DNA of 64,000 bases from positions 1,488,001 to 1,552,000 of the forward strand of contig JAPNXP010000007.1 in the NCBI GenBank assembly GCA_028753945.1, written 5' to 3'. Positions 19,725 through 31,483 of this stretch are shown piece after piece. A program made the translations under genes and the position numbers. Position 1 is the stretch's first letter. Each line of letters opens with the position of its first letter. The notes under the pieces were generated by a model. It did no database searches. It worked only from the letters and a program-made list of their open reading frames with translations, and was not told where the DNA came from. The DNA comes from Hexactinellida sp. DTS-2022 (Eukaryota; Porifera; Hexactinellida).

Positions 19725-22700
19725 TTAATGGAATTTTTTTAACTTTCGCTTCTCAGTATTCTTGAAAATCACCATAGAATTGTAATTTTTAACCTTATTC
19801 GCTAAGAAACAATTCCCAGCTACGAACACAAGCTTCTGAAGGACATGGGAACCATTCACACTACAAGATGAACACTTCTCTCTCCATAATATACAACCAT
19901 CAGCATCTAATAATACATTCATAGATAAGTCAACAAGATTTTTTCTACAATGACCTTTCACAAATATCTCCATTAGTTCGCTATCATTTTCTATGCAAAT
20001 AAAGATCTTCCAAACAGTGACAATAGATTCTAGGACTACCTCCGATGGATATTTCAAACCTCCTCGATCAGAGAGTTATAATAGTTTGAACTTAGATATA
20101 GTATCAGATTCATCGATGAGTAAATCTCTTTCAATATTCAAAGAATCCCGGCATATACGACATGGTTGGCTACGTTTCAAGTATTGATGTACTGAATAGC
20201 CAGCAATAAAGGCTAATGACTGAAGTACCTGAAATTTACAGTCAATGGCTGAGAGGTCTGATATAGCGCTCAAGAAAGGATCAAGGTCAACTTCACTGGT
20301 AGAATCTGCGCTATCCGATGGTGAAAATGATTGAATGAACTCTTGCAAAGAAGTACTAGAATCATTCTGATTGGAAAATAGACGTAGTATATTGGATACT
20401 TTAAGACGACGTTCTGATTCTAAGATCTGAAGATAGGAAACATGATAATTAGCTCCTGAAATCATACGATATAGTCCAAAATGATGTTCCAATGGATCAG
20501 TCTGCAAGAAAGATGTCAAGAGGTATGAAAACCCACAGTCCTGAGTTAGAAAATTAGCTATCTGTGGCAACACGAGGCATGCTTGTTTGAAGCTGGTAAA
20601 CGTCTGCTTGCTTAATTTGCCACCTTTCCCAGACAGTGACTCCCAAGCTTCTAGCCAATAGACAATCCTAGTCAGTAAGAGAAAACGCTCATCGTTAAAT
20701 CTTATTGGATTAGACAATGGGTCGTTCAACCTGATATGTTTATATGGCATATTGTTATTGAAAATTTTCCAGAGAGATAAGAGAATCTCAACGAAATCAG
20801 AGGTGTTGCATTTGAATGCAGGAGAACGCTGCTCATCCTGGATAGCTAGAGCAGCAATTGTAGATTCGTGTACTACTTTTCGGACCAACTTAACATTTTG
20901 ACATTCTAAATTGGATGGATAACAAGCCTTAGAAGTCAAACGATGGGCAAGTTTAGCAAGGCTATCTCTCTCAGAATTATATAGTATACGGATATCACGG
21001 AAAGAAGCATGACATATTTTCAATGGATAAGCGCATCGGTCAATAGAAAAACAGTTCAAATCAGGATAAGAAAAGAGCTTATTATCAGTTTGTTGATTCA
21101 ACCAATTATTGCGAATAGTTTTCAGAATATGTACGAAGTCAAATGTAAGGAAAAGACCTCTGCTTATATCACAAGGGTGTGGTACTCGAGTCTCCAGCTT
21201 TCTATTAGGAGAAAACAATTTGAAAAGTTTCACATTAAGGGGGTAGTTGTCAGTGGAGATGATTTAAACGAACAAGCCACAATCTTCAACATCATGAATA
21301 CAAGATTTGATAGTGTCGAATAACCTTTCAGCTGTTACAGAAGCACATGGGAGTAGACGAACAATACAAGACCATTTCTTATACAGACTCGACACCATGA
21401 TAGCGAAAACTGTCTTGGTAGGATTATCTGGATCGAGGTTTGAAGCAAACAATCTCCCTCCTTTATAAGAAATATCAGATTTCACATGAATTTCATCCAT
21501 TTGAATAATGACATGACTCTGTTCCTGAGAAAAGGAATGTGTGGATTCCTTAAGAAACATAAAGAATTCATTTTCAAGTTCAAAGGATGAATACAATTTT
21601 TGTAAGGTATTGGAATGAGGAAGAGAAATGCAAGACATGCTTTGTAGATAATGATAAGAAGCAGGAGAAATGAGATGTGGTTTAAGAGCTAAGATCTGCG
21701 TCAATACGTTATACCTCCGCCTCTATTTTGGAACAAGACTATTTCGAAGCTGACAAAGAACAAACTGGAGCCTTGAAACTTCAGGACAAGGAACCAAGTC
21801 ATCATCAGATTTACCGTCGTACATGTTAACAACTTGCTGGATATGACTTTCCGCAGATGCGACATGAGTTGTGTTATCAAAATTAGTGGAAATATTCTCA
21901 GAGATTTTGGGTGCAGATGGCGGAATAGAAATTTCAATTAGAAGCGAATCAATTTGTCGAACATCACATAGCGTTACGATAGAAATTGGAAGATTTACAC
22001 CATTATGAAAAACTTTGACGGACAAGTCAAAATTTACCGATAAGTACGTATTAACTTCAATCTTACAACTATCTATACGAGGACGCATAAAAATTAATGT
22101 ATATTCGTCGGGATACCACGTAGACCATATACTAGCAATTGAGAGTAAGGGTAACTTAGCTTGTAAATCATGGAAACTGTGGATCTTGAACTTTTCATTC
22201 TCTTCGACATCTGACTCTAGACTTAGTTTAACTGCTTGATAGAGAAGTTCGTCATCCTTGTCCTCTAGAAATAGACGTGTGCGTTTGGTGGCAGTATGAG
22301 ATTAATAGTGCCGTGGACATCAGGGTTGGGTTCAAGTACAATTTACTTAAGTACTTCTGTAATTAAGTACATTTTCTGAGTACTTGTACTTGTACTTAAG
22401 TACTTTCACCATTTTTCCGTTGTACTTGTACTTGTACTTAATTACTTTCCTCATTTTTCTAAAGTACTTGCACTTGTACTTGAGTACTTGTTACTCGTGA
22501 CTTTTTTATCATTCAATATATTTCCAACACACATCATTGATGTTCCTCAAATCCCATCTCAAATAAAGTAGTGTTACTTAATACTTAGTATACTAGGAAT
22601 TGTGTTCGTGTCAATGACTACTGCTAAATCAATTAAATAGATTTGGATGATACTATATAAACTATGTATTTAGCAATTTCTACTATTAGTACGAGAGATT

Positions 22701-23025
22701 TATCATAAGAGCTTGGGAAGTACTTGTACTTGTACTTAAGTATTTTCCTAATTTTTTCATTGTACTTGTACTTGTACTTAAGACTTTAATTTACCTGTAC
22801 TTGTACTTGTATTGTACTTGAATATCTGAAAAGTAGTAGTACTTGTACTTAAGTACTTTCAAATGTACTTGAACCCAACCCTGGTGGACATCCTGGTAAA
22901 ATAGTTGGCACAGCTCCATCTTTCAGCTTAGGACGGTTTCTTGGTATTTCTCGATAACTTCCGTCTCCATTGGGAACTTTGTGTGTTGTTTCGACTTCAT
23001 CTTCTCTAAAATGTTTTGTTTAGTA
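19725..23025 (-). pseudogene. P/THAP9-type transposase, copy C
   Basis: Only the C-terminal half of the THAP domain remains (KHFREDEVETTHKVPNGDGS, near 23020-22960); the first zinc ligands are deleted. After the MITE insertion the transposase reads KRTRLFLEDKDDELLYQAVK, QMDEIHVKSDISYKGG (near 21500), FDFVHILKTIRNNW (near 21150), TDPLEHHFGLYR (near 20490) and PCRIC. The C-terminus is LKYPSEVVLESIV to 19725. From 22088 to 19725 I see no frameshift, only single in-frame stops at 21723-21725 (TAG), 21264-21266 (TAA) and 20076-20078 (TAA). It is therefore better preserved than copies D and E, but not functional. Confidence 0.87.
22321..22883. mobile_element. hAT-type MITE made of GTACTTGTACTT repeats
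   Basis: A 563-bp element with ends CAGGGTTGGGTTCAAGTACA (left) and the complement of GTACTTGAACCCAACCCTG (right), flanked by a perfect GTGGACAT duplication (22313-22320 and 22884-22891). Both halves are tandem GTACTTGTACTTAAGTACTT-like repeats around an AT-rich centre. It splits the THAP-to-linker region of P copy C. Confidence 0.95.
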
Positions 23026-23117
23026 TCAGAAATAGCCAATAAATGATATTCCCTTCGAAATTAATTCATATCGGCTAACACATCCCTGGTCCGAAATCCA
23101 CATTTTGATGTTAGGCC

Positions 23118-23548
23118 TGTTGTATGACGGTTTACTTACCATGACAGTTTACTTACCTCTATTAATATAACAATAATTAACCATGGATACTTTCTATCCA
23201 TGACGGTTTACTTACCTTCTTTGCAATGGCTTCACACTTTATACTTTCTATTACACATCTACACTTATAAGGATTCATATCTCAAATTCTAATTGGAAAA
23301 TGTCATTATTGCCCAAAATATCTAAGCTATTATGGAAATTATTAAATGCTATGTTCAAATTATGAAAAGTAAATTAGAATTTGAGATGTGAATCCTTATA
23401 AGTGTAGATGCGTAATAGAAAGTATAAAGTGTGAAGCCATTGCAAAGACGGTAAGTAAACCGTCATGGATAGAAAGTATCCATGGTTAATAATGGTTATA
23501 GTAATATAGGTAAGTAAACTGTCATGGTAAGTAAACCGTCATACAACA
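23118..23548. mobile_element. 431-bp hairpin MITE with TGTTG ends and GGCC TSD
   Basis: The ends TGTTGTATGACGG and its complement are flanked by GGCC on each side (23114-23117 and 23549-23552). Almost the whole element is a long inverted repeat, with arms of about 190 bp and CCGTCATGG / GGTAAGTAAACYGTCATG repeats. It is inserted in the right terminal repeat of P copy C; the uninterrupted left repeat shows the empty site TTAGGCCTTATG. The TGTTG terminus and 4-bp palindromic duplication match the 10.7-kb Ginger-like element. Confidence 0.88.
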
Positions 23549-23715
23549 GGCCTTATGTATAGTAGGCTATGCATATAGTAACCTTTAGCAGATTCTACCA
23601 TACAGTATGTAGGTAGCAGATCCCAACCTTATTGAGCTGTTGGCCGCCTAAGCAGTATTTTATGCTGACCGATCGCAATACGCGCGTTCTCACAATTTAT
23701 TCTCGAGCCTTCGAC

Positions 23716-23842
23716 CATAGGCGTCAGAACCACCCGGCTCTACTCTGCGTGAATGTAGCGGCCGCGGAATCGATTGGGCCGATCCCGGAACCTTTGGGTC
23801 GGGCGGCCCAAAGGGCCGGCGGGACCATTTTCGAAGCCTATG
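23716..23842. mobile_element. GC-rich hAT-type MITE (CATAGGCGTC family)
   Basis: A 127-bp element, starting CATAGGCGTCAGAACC and ending GAAGCCTATG, flanked by a perfect CCTTCGAC duplication (23708-23715 and 23843-23850). It is strikingly GC-rich in an AT-rich region and related in its ends to the MITE at 25337. An open frame across it is an accident of composition. Confidence 0.88.
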
Positions 23843-23859
23843 CCTTCGACACTAGCGTG

Positions 23860-24570
23860 AATTTGCAAAAATTTGATTCCTTAATTAGATTATCCAAATT
23901 TGTTACTTCAGATAGAAAGTAAATAGCTCGAACTTTTAGACTAAATAATAATAATATATGCTCATGATCCTCGGTAAATTTATACGTAATTCATGCTAAA
24001 AAAGTCATTTGTACGAAAATTATTCCTAACTGACAAATATATCTTTTTACGAGTTTATGACTCGAAATTTCCATTCTCAACGCATCGTTTTTAGTAAGCG
24101 TGATTTGCGCTGAGGACCGCGTCTAGTAATTCGGGGCATCATAAAGGTTTTAATTGATTAATTAATCAAAAGTTTGTAAATGAAGAGTTTATAAGGTGGA
24201 ATGAAATTTGAAGTTTGAAACGTTTGAGTTTATCTATTTATGCGATTAATGGGACTATTAAAGTACTAACTTATAGGGTAAAATTTATTCTTCAAATGTA
24301 TTGGCCACAGAATTATTTGTGTTTATTTTTTCAGCCAATTAAATTACAGTCTCAGTTAAGGCTTTCTATAATGCATACTTAACCCGCTGATAGTTTTGTC
24401 ACCTTTTGAGAGGGAAGATGTGAATATTTTTCTTAGATATTAGAAATTGGTTCTAGATACAGTATTCCCTACCCTCCTGCCAAATTCCAAGTCTGTAGCT
24501 CTTACCAGTTCCTCAATCAATTCCGAACAAACATACAAAAAACAAACCCTCGCGATTTAATATATAAGAT
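23860..24570. other. No gene recognised
   Basis: AT-rich sequence with no coding signal or complete element that I can support. Confidence 0.4.
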
Positions 24571-24574
24571 TCTT

Positions 24575-24985
24575 CCGTAGCCACTCCACAGAAGAGATTT
24601 TTATCAACTAAGAGCCCAAATTTTTAGGATGGGTGTCTCATGGGTTACAGATGTGTTCCTGGGGTCACGATTTTTTATAAAATTTTTTTGACACATTTTA
24701 CACCTGTTTAATGTTTGAAAGAGAACAATTTATGGTGCCCGAATATTCAATTTATATGCATTCGATAGAGAATCTAATTCTACACCTTTTCCCATAGCAC
24801 GATTTTTTAAATTGGGTTTCGTTTGTGCCACAATTGAGTTTCAAGTTTCCTTGTTTACTAATACTTCAGTTCAATTGAAAGTGTTAAATCGAATTATATT
24901 GTTTCAACTCGTGATTATTAAATTGATTCAACTTGTCAAAACGAGTCTATTACCTCATAAGGAATTAAGTGCTAATTATTTTATT
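24575..24985 (-). repeat. Isolated inverted monomer of the 49.5-58.5 kb array
   Basis: The reverse strand reads ACAGGTGTAAAATGTGTC, CATGAGACACCCATCC and GTGGAGTGGCTACGGAAGAA in the same order as the array units. It stops at the point where array units continue into AAT microsatellite and palindromes. It shows that the array unit also exists as a dispersed element. Confidence 0.75.
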
Positions 24986-25205
24986 ATCTCAAAAATTATT
25001 GTAGTTAGGCATATATAATGTACTATCAATGAATAGCAAGTTACCTATTGCGGGTAGATCAGCACTAGCCTAGTTTACATAAAATAGATAGTTTTGAGTT
25101 ATGGCTCATTTTAGGAAATTTTCATTTCCTTGGCAACCGAGGAATGTATCAACATTCCATTTATAATTTCGATATAATTTATCTACTAGTTATGGGCATC
25201 GTCAT

Positions 25206-25620
25206 GTTCCAATTTTGAACATTTATAACGCACTAACTATGTTAAAAGCAGGCTATAAAAACACGATTTTTCCCACGAAAATAGCGAATACGTAATCAAA
25301 TGATGATGACATAGCTCAATTCTGAAGGGTGCTAAGCATAGGCGCCGTAACCCGCCCGGGTGCCCGGAAATGTCTGGGCGGCCCGGAAGGGTTGCCCCTA
25401 TGCTACTAATACTATACCCGGACATTACCCGGACATTACCCGGAATTTTCGGGCGGCCCGAAGGATTGACCATTGCCTTTACGACGCCTATGGTGCTAAG
25501 TATACCTTGATACCATGTTCCTATATAGTTATAGAACATTTATGAGGTATATCACTACTAGTTATTTAGATAACGATTAATAACCTATTTATCAAAGGCC
25601 TTCCCTTAATCCATGGTCAC
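25206..25620 (-). repeat. Dispersed repeat X, copy 2, holding a MITE
   Basis: A diverged reverse-complement copy of 13330-13584. Shared blocks are GCAGGCTATAAAAACACGAT, CATAGCTCAATTCT-like and TTACTAGTTATTTAGATAAC-like stretches. The hAT MITE at 25337-25492 interrupts it; copy 1 shows the uninterrupted arrangement. Confidence 0.55.
25337..25492. mobile_element. GC-rich hAT-type MITE (CATAGGCGYCGTAA ends)
   Basis: A 156-bp element with inverted ends CATAGGCGCCGTAA and CATAGGCGTCGTAA, flanked by a perfect GTGCTAAG duplication (25329-25336 and 25493-25500). The interior carries repeated CCCGGACATTACCCGG and GGGCGGCCCG words. Confidence 0.92.
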
Positions 25621-25755
25621 GGTTCACAAATTTGGTGAATAGGCCTTATATAATAACGTAGGTTACGATAAAACATATAAAATTTAAACGACCCGCTTCG
25701 ATATGCAACATTTTCAAAATTGCAAATTTCCATTGTCTATTATTCGTAGCTAGGC

Positions 25756-25953
25756 CAGGGTTTTTTATAAGGTTGAAACCTTGGTGTAACTCAGCGCGGC
25801 ATTGGTGTAAGTCAACACTGCAGCAGCAGCGGCCGACGCATAATCGCGGTGTAACTCAACACTGCAGAGGCCGCGGCCGACCCGAATCGTAGTGTAACTC
25901 ATAAAAAATCTTGGTGCAAAATTTACACGGAGATCGGCCTTAAGAAAACCCTG
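25756..25953. mobile_element. hAT-type MITE (CAGGGTTTTTTATAAGG ends)
   Basis: A 198-bp element, starting CAGGGTTTTTTATAAGG and ending in the complement of CAGGGTTTTCTTAAGG, flanked by a perfect AGCTAGGC duplication (25748-25755 and 25954-25961). The interior has tandem GGTGTAACTCAACACTGCAG and CGGCCGAC words and is GC-rich. Confidence 0.93.
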
Positions 25954-26551
25954 AGCTAGGCAACAACAAATCTGCATACATATTTTCAAAATATAACATC
26001 ATTTACTAGGCTATATACTTGATGAGATAGTACACATTACATTTCTAAGTTTAAAGGTATATCAAATGCTCAAATAAAAACTATATGGCTGATGCTCCAG
26101 CTCCAAAATAACGCCGGATTTAGCACGAATTTTGGAACAGAATGAATTCAACATTCGTGTCACCGCTGATGAAATAATTGCTATCCTCAACTTAGATTAA
26201 GAAAACATCACAATGTGGCAAAATGGCGATTATGGGGTAATAAGTATTTACGTTAATGCCTTAATTGTACGCATAAAAGTTGCATTAGTACAGGTAGGAA
26301 ATCGACTCCGTAGAATCCAAAAAAATTATTATTAATTTTCTATCTGAACTAGATTATTTTAAACCATTATTGGTTGGAGTTTGTTTTGCAGTTAAGGTGG
26401 CAAGCCCGCTGTCATCTGACATATATGGCAAATATTTACCTTGACAATATAAGAAAGCCATTACTATTGTATGATTTAAATACTACTTTTATAAATAAGT
26501 AAATAAATAGACATACTACACCACTTCAACTCACACAACTTGACACAAGAA

Positions 26552-26790
26552 CACTAACCGGCAAATGTAATTGAACAACAATATTTTGTATTCATACATT
26601 CAAGCTTCTAGCAGCATAATAACATTTATAAATGCTGAAACGATATGTTAACCAATTAAAATATACGAATTAAGATATAAATTTGAATTCCACATGCTCG
26701 AATTACTCTAGGTGAAATGTTTTCAATCATTAGGAATTTTCGATTATTTCCACTGAGATACATCCACATTTCCTTTTTGTTTCCTTTTTC
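26552..26790. mobile_element. Tc1/mariner-type MITE, copy 2 (truncated)
   Basis: It starts CACTAACCGGCAAATGTA and follows the copies at 9602 and 60068 through AGCAGCATAATAACATTTA and GAGATACATCCACATTTCC. It then diverges, so the right half and right end are missing. Confidence 0.7.
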
Positions 26791-27229
26791 TATAAAGAGA
26801 GAATTCAATTAAACCATGGGATATTGATTAATGGTCTAGGACTCTAGGGGATTATAAAGAAGTCAATAGTACCTTGAAAAGTCTGCTGGAATCTCCAATA
26901 AATAAGGAAGACAATCTTCTTTTGTAGTTCCATTTTGTCTGACGTGAAGCTTGAGATGCTTCAGGATATTTTTCTTCCACGAAGAGAGTGGATGATTTCG
27001 TCATATTCATTTGAAATCAATTCAAATAAGAATAGAATTGATTGTTTGTTTGTTGTAAATGAAGATGTAAAGTTTATTAGACAATTTATGCATAGAATTA
27101 AGTTTCTTATTAAGTAAATTATATAATAGTATACTAACTTAAATTCATCATAAAAAGTAAAATAAGCCAAAAATTCCTTTTATAGCGTCTCAAAATATCA
27201 CTGTATAATTTCTAATAGCACATCCATGG

Positions 27230-28080
27230 TTTGCTAATAGTATGTCTCAAAATATCATGCAACAGTACTATATCCGATGGGAATTTTGGGTGTACGAATA
27301 CTTTTGGTAGGGGAGTGATAACTCATTAAAACTTAATACCTTTTTGCAAATTTGGCGTGCTATTATAGAGCTGTAATAGATATGTCATTTATATCCATTT
27401 TTCTACGAGATAATTTATAAAGAGATCAGCTAAAGTACTGCTCAGCTCTACTAATGTTCAGTTTTGACTAATAAATAATAGATTCAATTCAAAGTCTCAT
27501 ACGTATAGTAAATGCACAAACCACTATTACTAGATTGATATTATTGAATACTGGATTATGTTTCGATTAAATTTTGTGTTTACAACTTTGGAATTCGAAT
27601 AATTAAAATTCGGTATACCATGAGTTTTCATAACTCAGAGGCTTCTAATATTGATGGAATGTTCTCCTTGATAAATATGCAAGTAATCATATCCAATTAA
27701 CGGGCGTCGCACGGCCTGAAAACTCTCCGGCAAAACAGTTAAAGTGGTCCGGCCAAAACCGGACCCTCCTATATAATATAGTAGAATAAATGAAAACTGG
27801 TCCGGCAATGGCCGGACCAGCCGGAACGCGTGCTACGCCTATGCAATTGGATACACTTCGACATTAGATTGTTCTGTTATACTACTCCTGGAAATACATG
27901 TTGGTTTATTAATTTAATTTAATTGAAAGTATATTTCTTCTTCGTGGGTTCCACCGGAATTGATAGCTTCTTAGCCGTTAACTGGGTGTGAAGTTCTGCA
28001 GAAATTGGTCCGGGGGGATCAATTTAAGCAAAATAGATTTTTAGAATTTAAATTTTAAGTATTCATTGAAAATATGTCCA
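27230..28080. repeat. Diverged inverted repeat Y, left copy
   Basis: Blocks here appear in reverse complement, in inverted order, at 33270-33950: GGTTCCACCGGAATTGATAG, TTTGGAATTCGAATA, GCCTCTGAGTTATG-like and GATCAGC...GCTCAGCTC. It is separated by about 5 kb from the other copy. These may be the long ends of one old element or two members of a dispersed family. Confidence 0.6.
27701..27842. mobile_element. GC-rich MITE with GGCGTMGCACG ends
   Basis: The left end, CGGGCGTCGCACGGCC, is the imperfect complement of the right end, ...GCGTGCTACGCCTATG. Inside are inverted TGGTCCGGCCAAAACCGGAC and GGTCCGGCAATGGCCGGACC. CAATT flanks both sides, but a full target-site duplication is not clear. Confidence 0.6.
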
Positions 28081-28179
28081 AAAAGAGGAGCCAAGGGGGA
28101 GGTTACAAGACAAGTGGATTAGGCCATAGCCAATCAATAAGGTAACCTATACAACATGGCAAATTTCCAATTCTAGAAC

Positions 28180-28690
28180 AGTTCAGCGTGTCAAAAAATA
28201 CAAGGCCAAGATAGTGAAAAAACCTCATCCAGATCCATTTAATGCTTCTCTAACAAAATTTTTAAATCAGATTCAATTGACGAAAAATATTTCTTCGTTT
28301 CAGAGGCAGCGCGAGGGTGGGGCCATGTGGGGCCTGTGCCCCACCTCATTAATATAAGTCTGACGCAGTTCAATAGTTTGTGACGCAACTGTACCCACCA
28401 TTGGCGGCTGGCTAGCGCGGCCACTGCTTCCTTTACTGAAGATTTCCTCACGTCTTCGTTGTTCATATGCTCAAAAGAATTTGTCTTTACAACCCAAGAA
28501 GAAAATGTCAAACTAACTGAAGCAGAGATAATGGATCAACTCTTAGTCTTATCTTATGAAGGCACAATTGATTGAATATATTCGAACTAATACACCACTT
28601 TCACCCCTTCATGAAGAACTTGAAGAACGTGATATGTATTTCCGAGATTTGCTCGACTGGAAAAATAATACTATCTGTCAGCATCTGTGG
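28180..28690 (+). pseudogene. Unrecognised coding remnant split by a MITE
   Basis: One frame reads KKYKAKIVKKPHPDPFNASL, then LTKNISSF. Removing the MITE at 28301-28426 with one duplication joins it in frame to TEDFLTSSLFICSKEF and VKLTEAEIMDQLLVL, up to a TGA near 28578. After a shift it continues LSPLHEELEERDMYFRDLLD. A consistent reading frame restored across an insertion argues for real former coding sequence, probably of a TE. I do not recognise the family. Confidence 0.5.
28301..28426. mobile_element. GC-rich hAT-type MITE inside a coding remnant
   Basis: A 126-bp element with ends CAGAGGCAGCGCGAGG and the complement of CAGTGGCCGCGCTAGCC, flanked by CTTCGTTT and CTTCCTTT (28293-28300 and 28427-28434, one mismatch). 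Its removal restores a reading frame, which supports the boundaries. Confidence 0.78.
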
Positions 28691-28830
28691 CGTAGCCAGA
28701 CCTTGAGGCCAACCTGGGCACACCTGGGGCACTCACCCAATGCATAGCCAGAAGAAAATCTAGGGGGGGTCAAAGGTGAATCTATCGAGCGTAGCGAGAG
28801 ATCTAAAAGGCATCTGGAGTAACCCTCCGT
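28690..28830. other. Fragments of GC-rich MITEs
   Basis: CTGTGGCGTAGCCAGACC at 28687 and a G-run with CGAGCGTAGCGAGAGA near 28770-28800 resemble ends and interiors of GC-rich hAT MITEs. I cannot pair the ends. Confidence 0.35.
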
Positions 28831-28959
28831 ATATTTTCTCACAGAGTTTATGTTTACTACCAGGGCATTATTGTTCTTGCTGGTACTAGTCATACAATCA
28901 ATAATAATATTAATAACAATAATAGGGGATAGGGCATCCCATACACAGTGGGCATTTTC

Positions 28960-29644
28960 CAAAGCTGGGCACTAATCCGTTAATCCGTTAATCGTTCATT
29001 AACGGAAGTTAAATTTTTCGTTAACGATTAACTTTTAAGTTAACTTTGAAATCGTTAACGGACTTAATTAACTTCCGTTACATTTACAAGTCCGTTAATA
29101 GTCCGTTAACGCAATTATGAATTCTTGATAGTTTCTATTACAATAACCGAACAAATGTTTTTGAACAACAGATATTTTATCCCACACACAATATGTTTCT
29201 TGAGCGTATTAACGGCTGTTTAGCCTACTTTGGAAGACTTTAAATATCTTGCTATAGTTATGAACTTCATAAACTTTCGATTTAAGTCATTTATCAATAG
29301 TGACACTTATGTGAATTTGAATCTTATATCTCAAGCATCCCTTAAACAACTTATTTCCCTTATTATTCGCTGATTATACGATATAAAGGTTGTGCTAGCA
29401 TATATCTTAGCTTGCATCACCCAACAAAGGAACATTTTATAGTTAGAGCACTTTTTGAGATGTCTTATAGCAAAAAAACTGATTTTGTTGTTGTTTGTAT
29501 AATATAAATTAACTGTAACGGATTAACGTTAACTTCCGTTACATTTTTAACGTATTAACGGATTAACTGTTAACGAAGTTAACTTTTTGGTTAACGGTTT
29601 AACGATTAACGAGGTTAACTTTTTGATTAACTCGCCCACCTTTG
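28960..29644. mobile_element. hAT-type MITE made of CGTTAACGGATTAACG words
   Basis: A 685-bp element with ends CAAAGCTGGGCAC and CAAAGGTGGGCGAG, flanked by a perfect GCATTTTC duplication (28952-28959 and 29645-29652). Both ends are dense in GTTAACG/CGTTAAC words; the middle is plain AT-rich. The related sequence at 43655-43675 is the empty site (CAGTGGGAATTTTCAGGGG when read on its reverse strand). Confidence 0.93.
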
Positions 29645-29890
29645 GCATTTTCAGAGGTGGAAGTAGAAATAGGAAAAACTATGCTAGATAGAATCTAATG
29701 AAGTAATATTTACATATAGGTTATCGGTAGCTGCAAACTGAATGGCAATATCAAAAATGATATATGTAGTGTAGTCTCCTAAACGCAGTTCTATACGATT
29801 AATGACAAATCAGTCATAAATTATATTTTAGGTTTGTTAACAAAAATTTATTGTTCAACCATGATTTTTGATTATAATTCTTGAACCTGA
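29645..29890 (+). repeat. Dispersed repeat Z, copy 1
   Basis: It has a reverse-complement copy at about 43425-43675. Shared blocks are TAGGAAAAACTATG-like, GGTAGCTGCAAACTGAATGG-like and TTGTTAACAAAAATTTATTG. It extends left of the MITE at 28960. No coding capacity was seen. Confidence 0.7.
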
Positions 29891-29899
29891 TATAAATTT

Positions 29900-30990
29900 T
29901 CAATAATCGTTAAAATCCTAATATATTATTTTTGAAAGTCATTAGATTACCCCAGTCGCGCATCTAGAATACTTTTTAATTTGAAGGTATCATCATAACC
30001 TTTCATTTAATATGTAAAAACCAATGGCTCATGATGGCTCTCAAAAGTTCTTGAACAATATATTTGAAATTAGTAAATGCGTCCGAATCATAAAATTATG
30101 GTCGGAATGTATTATAATTTTAGACTATATAAGAATTAAAATGCATTCATGTACATTGATTTCAATACATGCCAATGACAATGTAAACTTCGTGATTTAA
30201 TTCATCAACTTAATATAATTTGTTGAATTTTGGTCAACTTTGATACTGCAATTCTAATACCACAATAATTGCTTTTTTTAGAATTGTTGTAACATCATGA
30301 TCTCATTACACATAACTCTTGATCTCAAATATTTCTCAGCACATAAATTGGATTTTAGGTATTCATGTATGCTGAAAACGATGTCAATAATATCGAGTCA
30401 ATCTTAGGCGATCGAAAAATGCTCTATTTCCACTTGTTTGCCCACTGTGTCATACTACTAAGTAATTTAAGCAATAATAATAAAAATGAAGCGCTCTATA
30501 CTTACTCGGTCGCTTCGCCAACTGTAATACCCACACAACAAGCGAAGAGGCTGTTGTGTGTGTATTAATAATAACAACAACTCTCGTATTAGTGTGCAGT
30601 TGTTCAAGATACAAAATTACTTTCAATTATTGAGCACAATCTCATACAGTTGCACCCAATTAATAATGGTGCGGCGAAGTGTCGTGGAGTTTTTGAATCT
30701 CAGTGTGACTTAAAATGGTACCCGAATCTTAATGCGTCTAGCTAAAATATTGTTGCGGTCAAGGCCGCATCTGCTCCTCCGGGCCTGTCATATATACTAT
30801 GTGAATATTTTTACGTTACTAATATAATGTCTAAGATTTCCTAACAAATTTAACCTCCTCTTCCATGTGTTTTTCTTTATACCCTACCTTACCAAACTAG
30901 TCGTACACTTAACTTATGCATTGAAATTAATGAATAAGAAAATAATCAATAATCCTGGTGAGTGAGTCATTGAATAGTAATATTGTATAC
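29900..30990. other. No gene recognised
   Basis: AT-rich sequence. Only short inverted words (CACACAACAAGCG / TGTTGTGTGTG near 30535-30565) and small GC-rich scraps near 30760 stand out. Confidence 0.4.
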
Positions 30991-31005
30991 AAACTAATTG
31001 TATTA

Positions 31006-31152
31006 CAGTGCCGTAGCCACCAATTAAAAGTGGTCAGGTTAGACCGGGCTGGATACAGTACCAACAGGGCCAAGGGTTCAGGTTAACCTGTCCAACCAAC
31101 TAAAAGTGGTCAGGTTGAAACCTGACCAACCTGACCAGTGGCTACGGCCCTG
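31006..31152. mobile_element. MITE with CAGKGCCGTAGCCAC ends and 5-bp TSD
   Basis: A 147-bp element with ends CAGTGCCGTAGCCAC and CAGGGCCGTAGCCAC, flanked by TATTA on each side (31001-31005 and 31153-31157). The interior repeats AAAAGTGGTCAGGTT and contains CAGGTTAACCTG. The 5-bp duplication and CAG end fit a hAT subgroup with shorter target sites, or another superfamily. Confidence 0.8.
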
Positions 31153-31483
31153 TATTACAATAATAGGAAAAAGTTAGCAAGATTTTCCGTCCACTCTATA
31201 TCTCTCTACTGTATTGTTGTGAAAGATAGAGTACTCATGTTATAAATAATCATGCCATAGTGCGCAGCCTTTATAGTTAATTGTACGAGTAAATTCGACT
31301 GCAAATCTATTTTGCATTAATTAGACATCCTTGAGAATAATTAATTAAATGAAGAATTTAACGGCGGCGTGCAAATACTTTGGTAAGGCACCGTAGATGT
31401 TTGGTCTTGGGGTCACATATTGCCCTTAATAAACATTCCTCGACACAACGTGTGCTCCAGTTTCCTTGTTGGGAAAGTGTACC

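Larger units (their letters stand above)
19229..23571 (-). mobile_element. P-element-like transposon, copy C
   Basis: Terminal inverted repeats begin CATAGCCTACTATACATAAG (19229 rightward; the complement ends at 23571) and continue through GGCCTAACATCAAAATGTGG to about 70 bp. The right repeat is split by a hairpin element at 23118-23548. A second insertion, a hAT MITE, lies at 22321-22883. Without the two insertions the element is about 3.3 kb, close to copies A and B. I see no clear target-site duplication. Confidence 0.85.

Noticed and set aside
19725..22088. Reassigned stop codons (TAA/TAG read as sense) in P copy C
   Set aside because: The stops fall at different homologous residues in each copy, copy E also has TGA, and most are one mutation from the residue in sister copies. 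Ordinary decay explains them.
23632..23922. A 96-codon ORF over the GC-rich segment near 23700
   Set aside because: It spans a MITE with clear ends and TSD; high GC lowers stop frequency.
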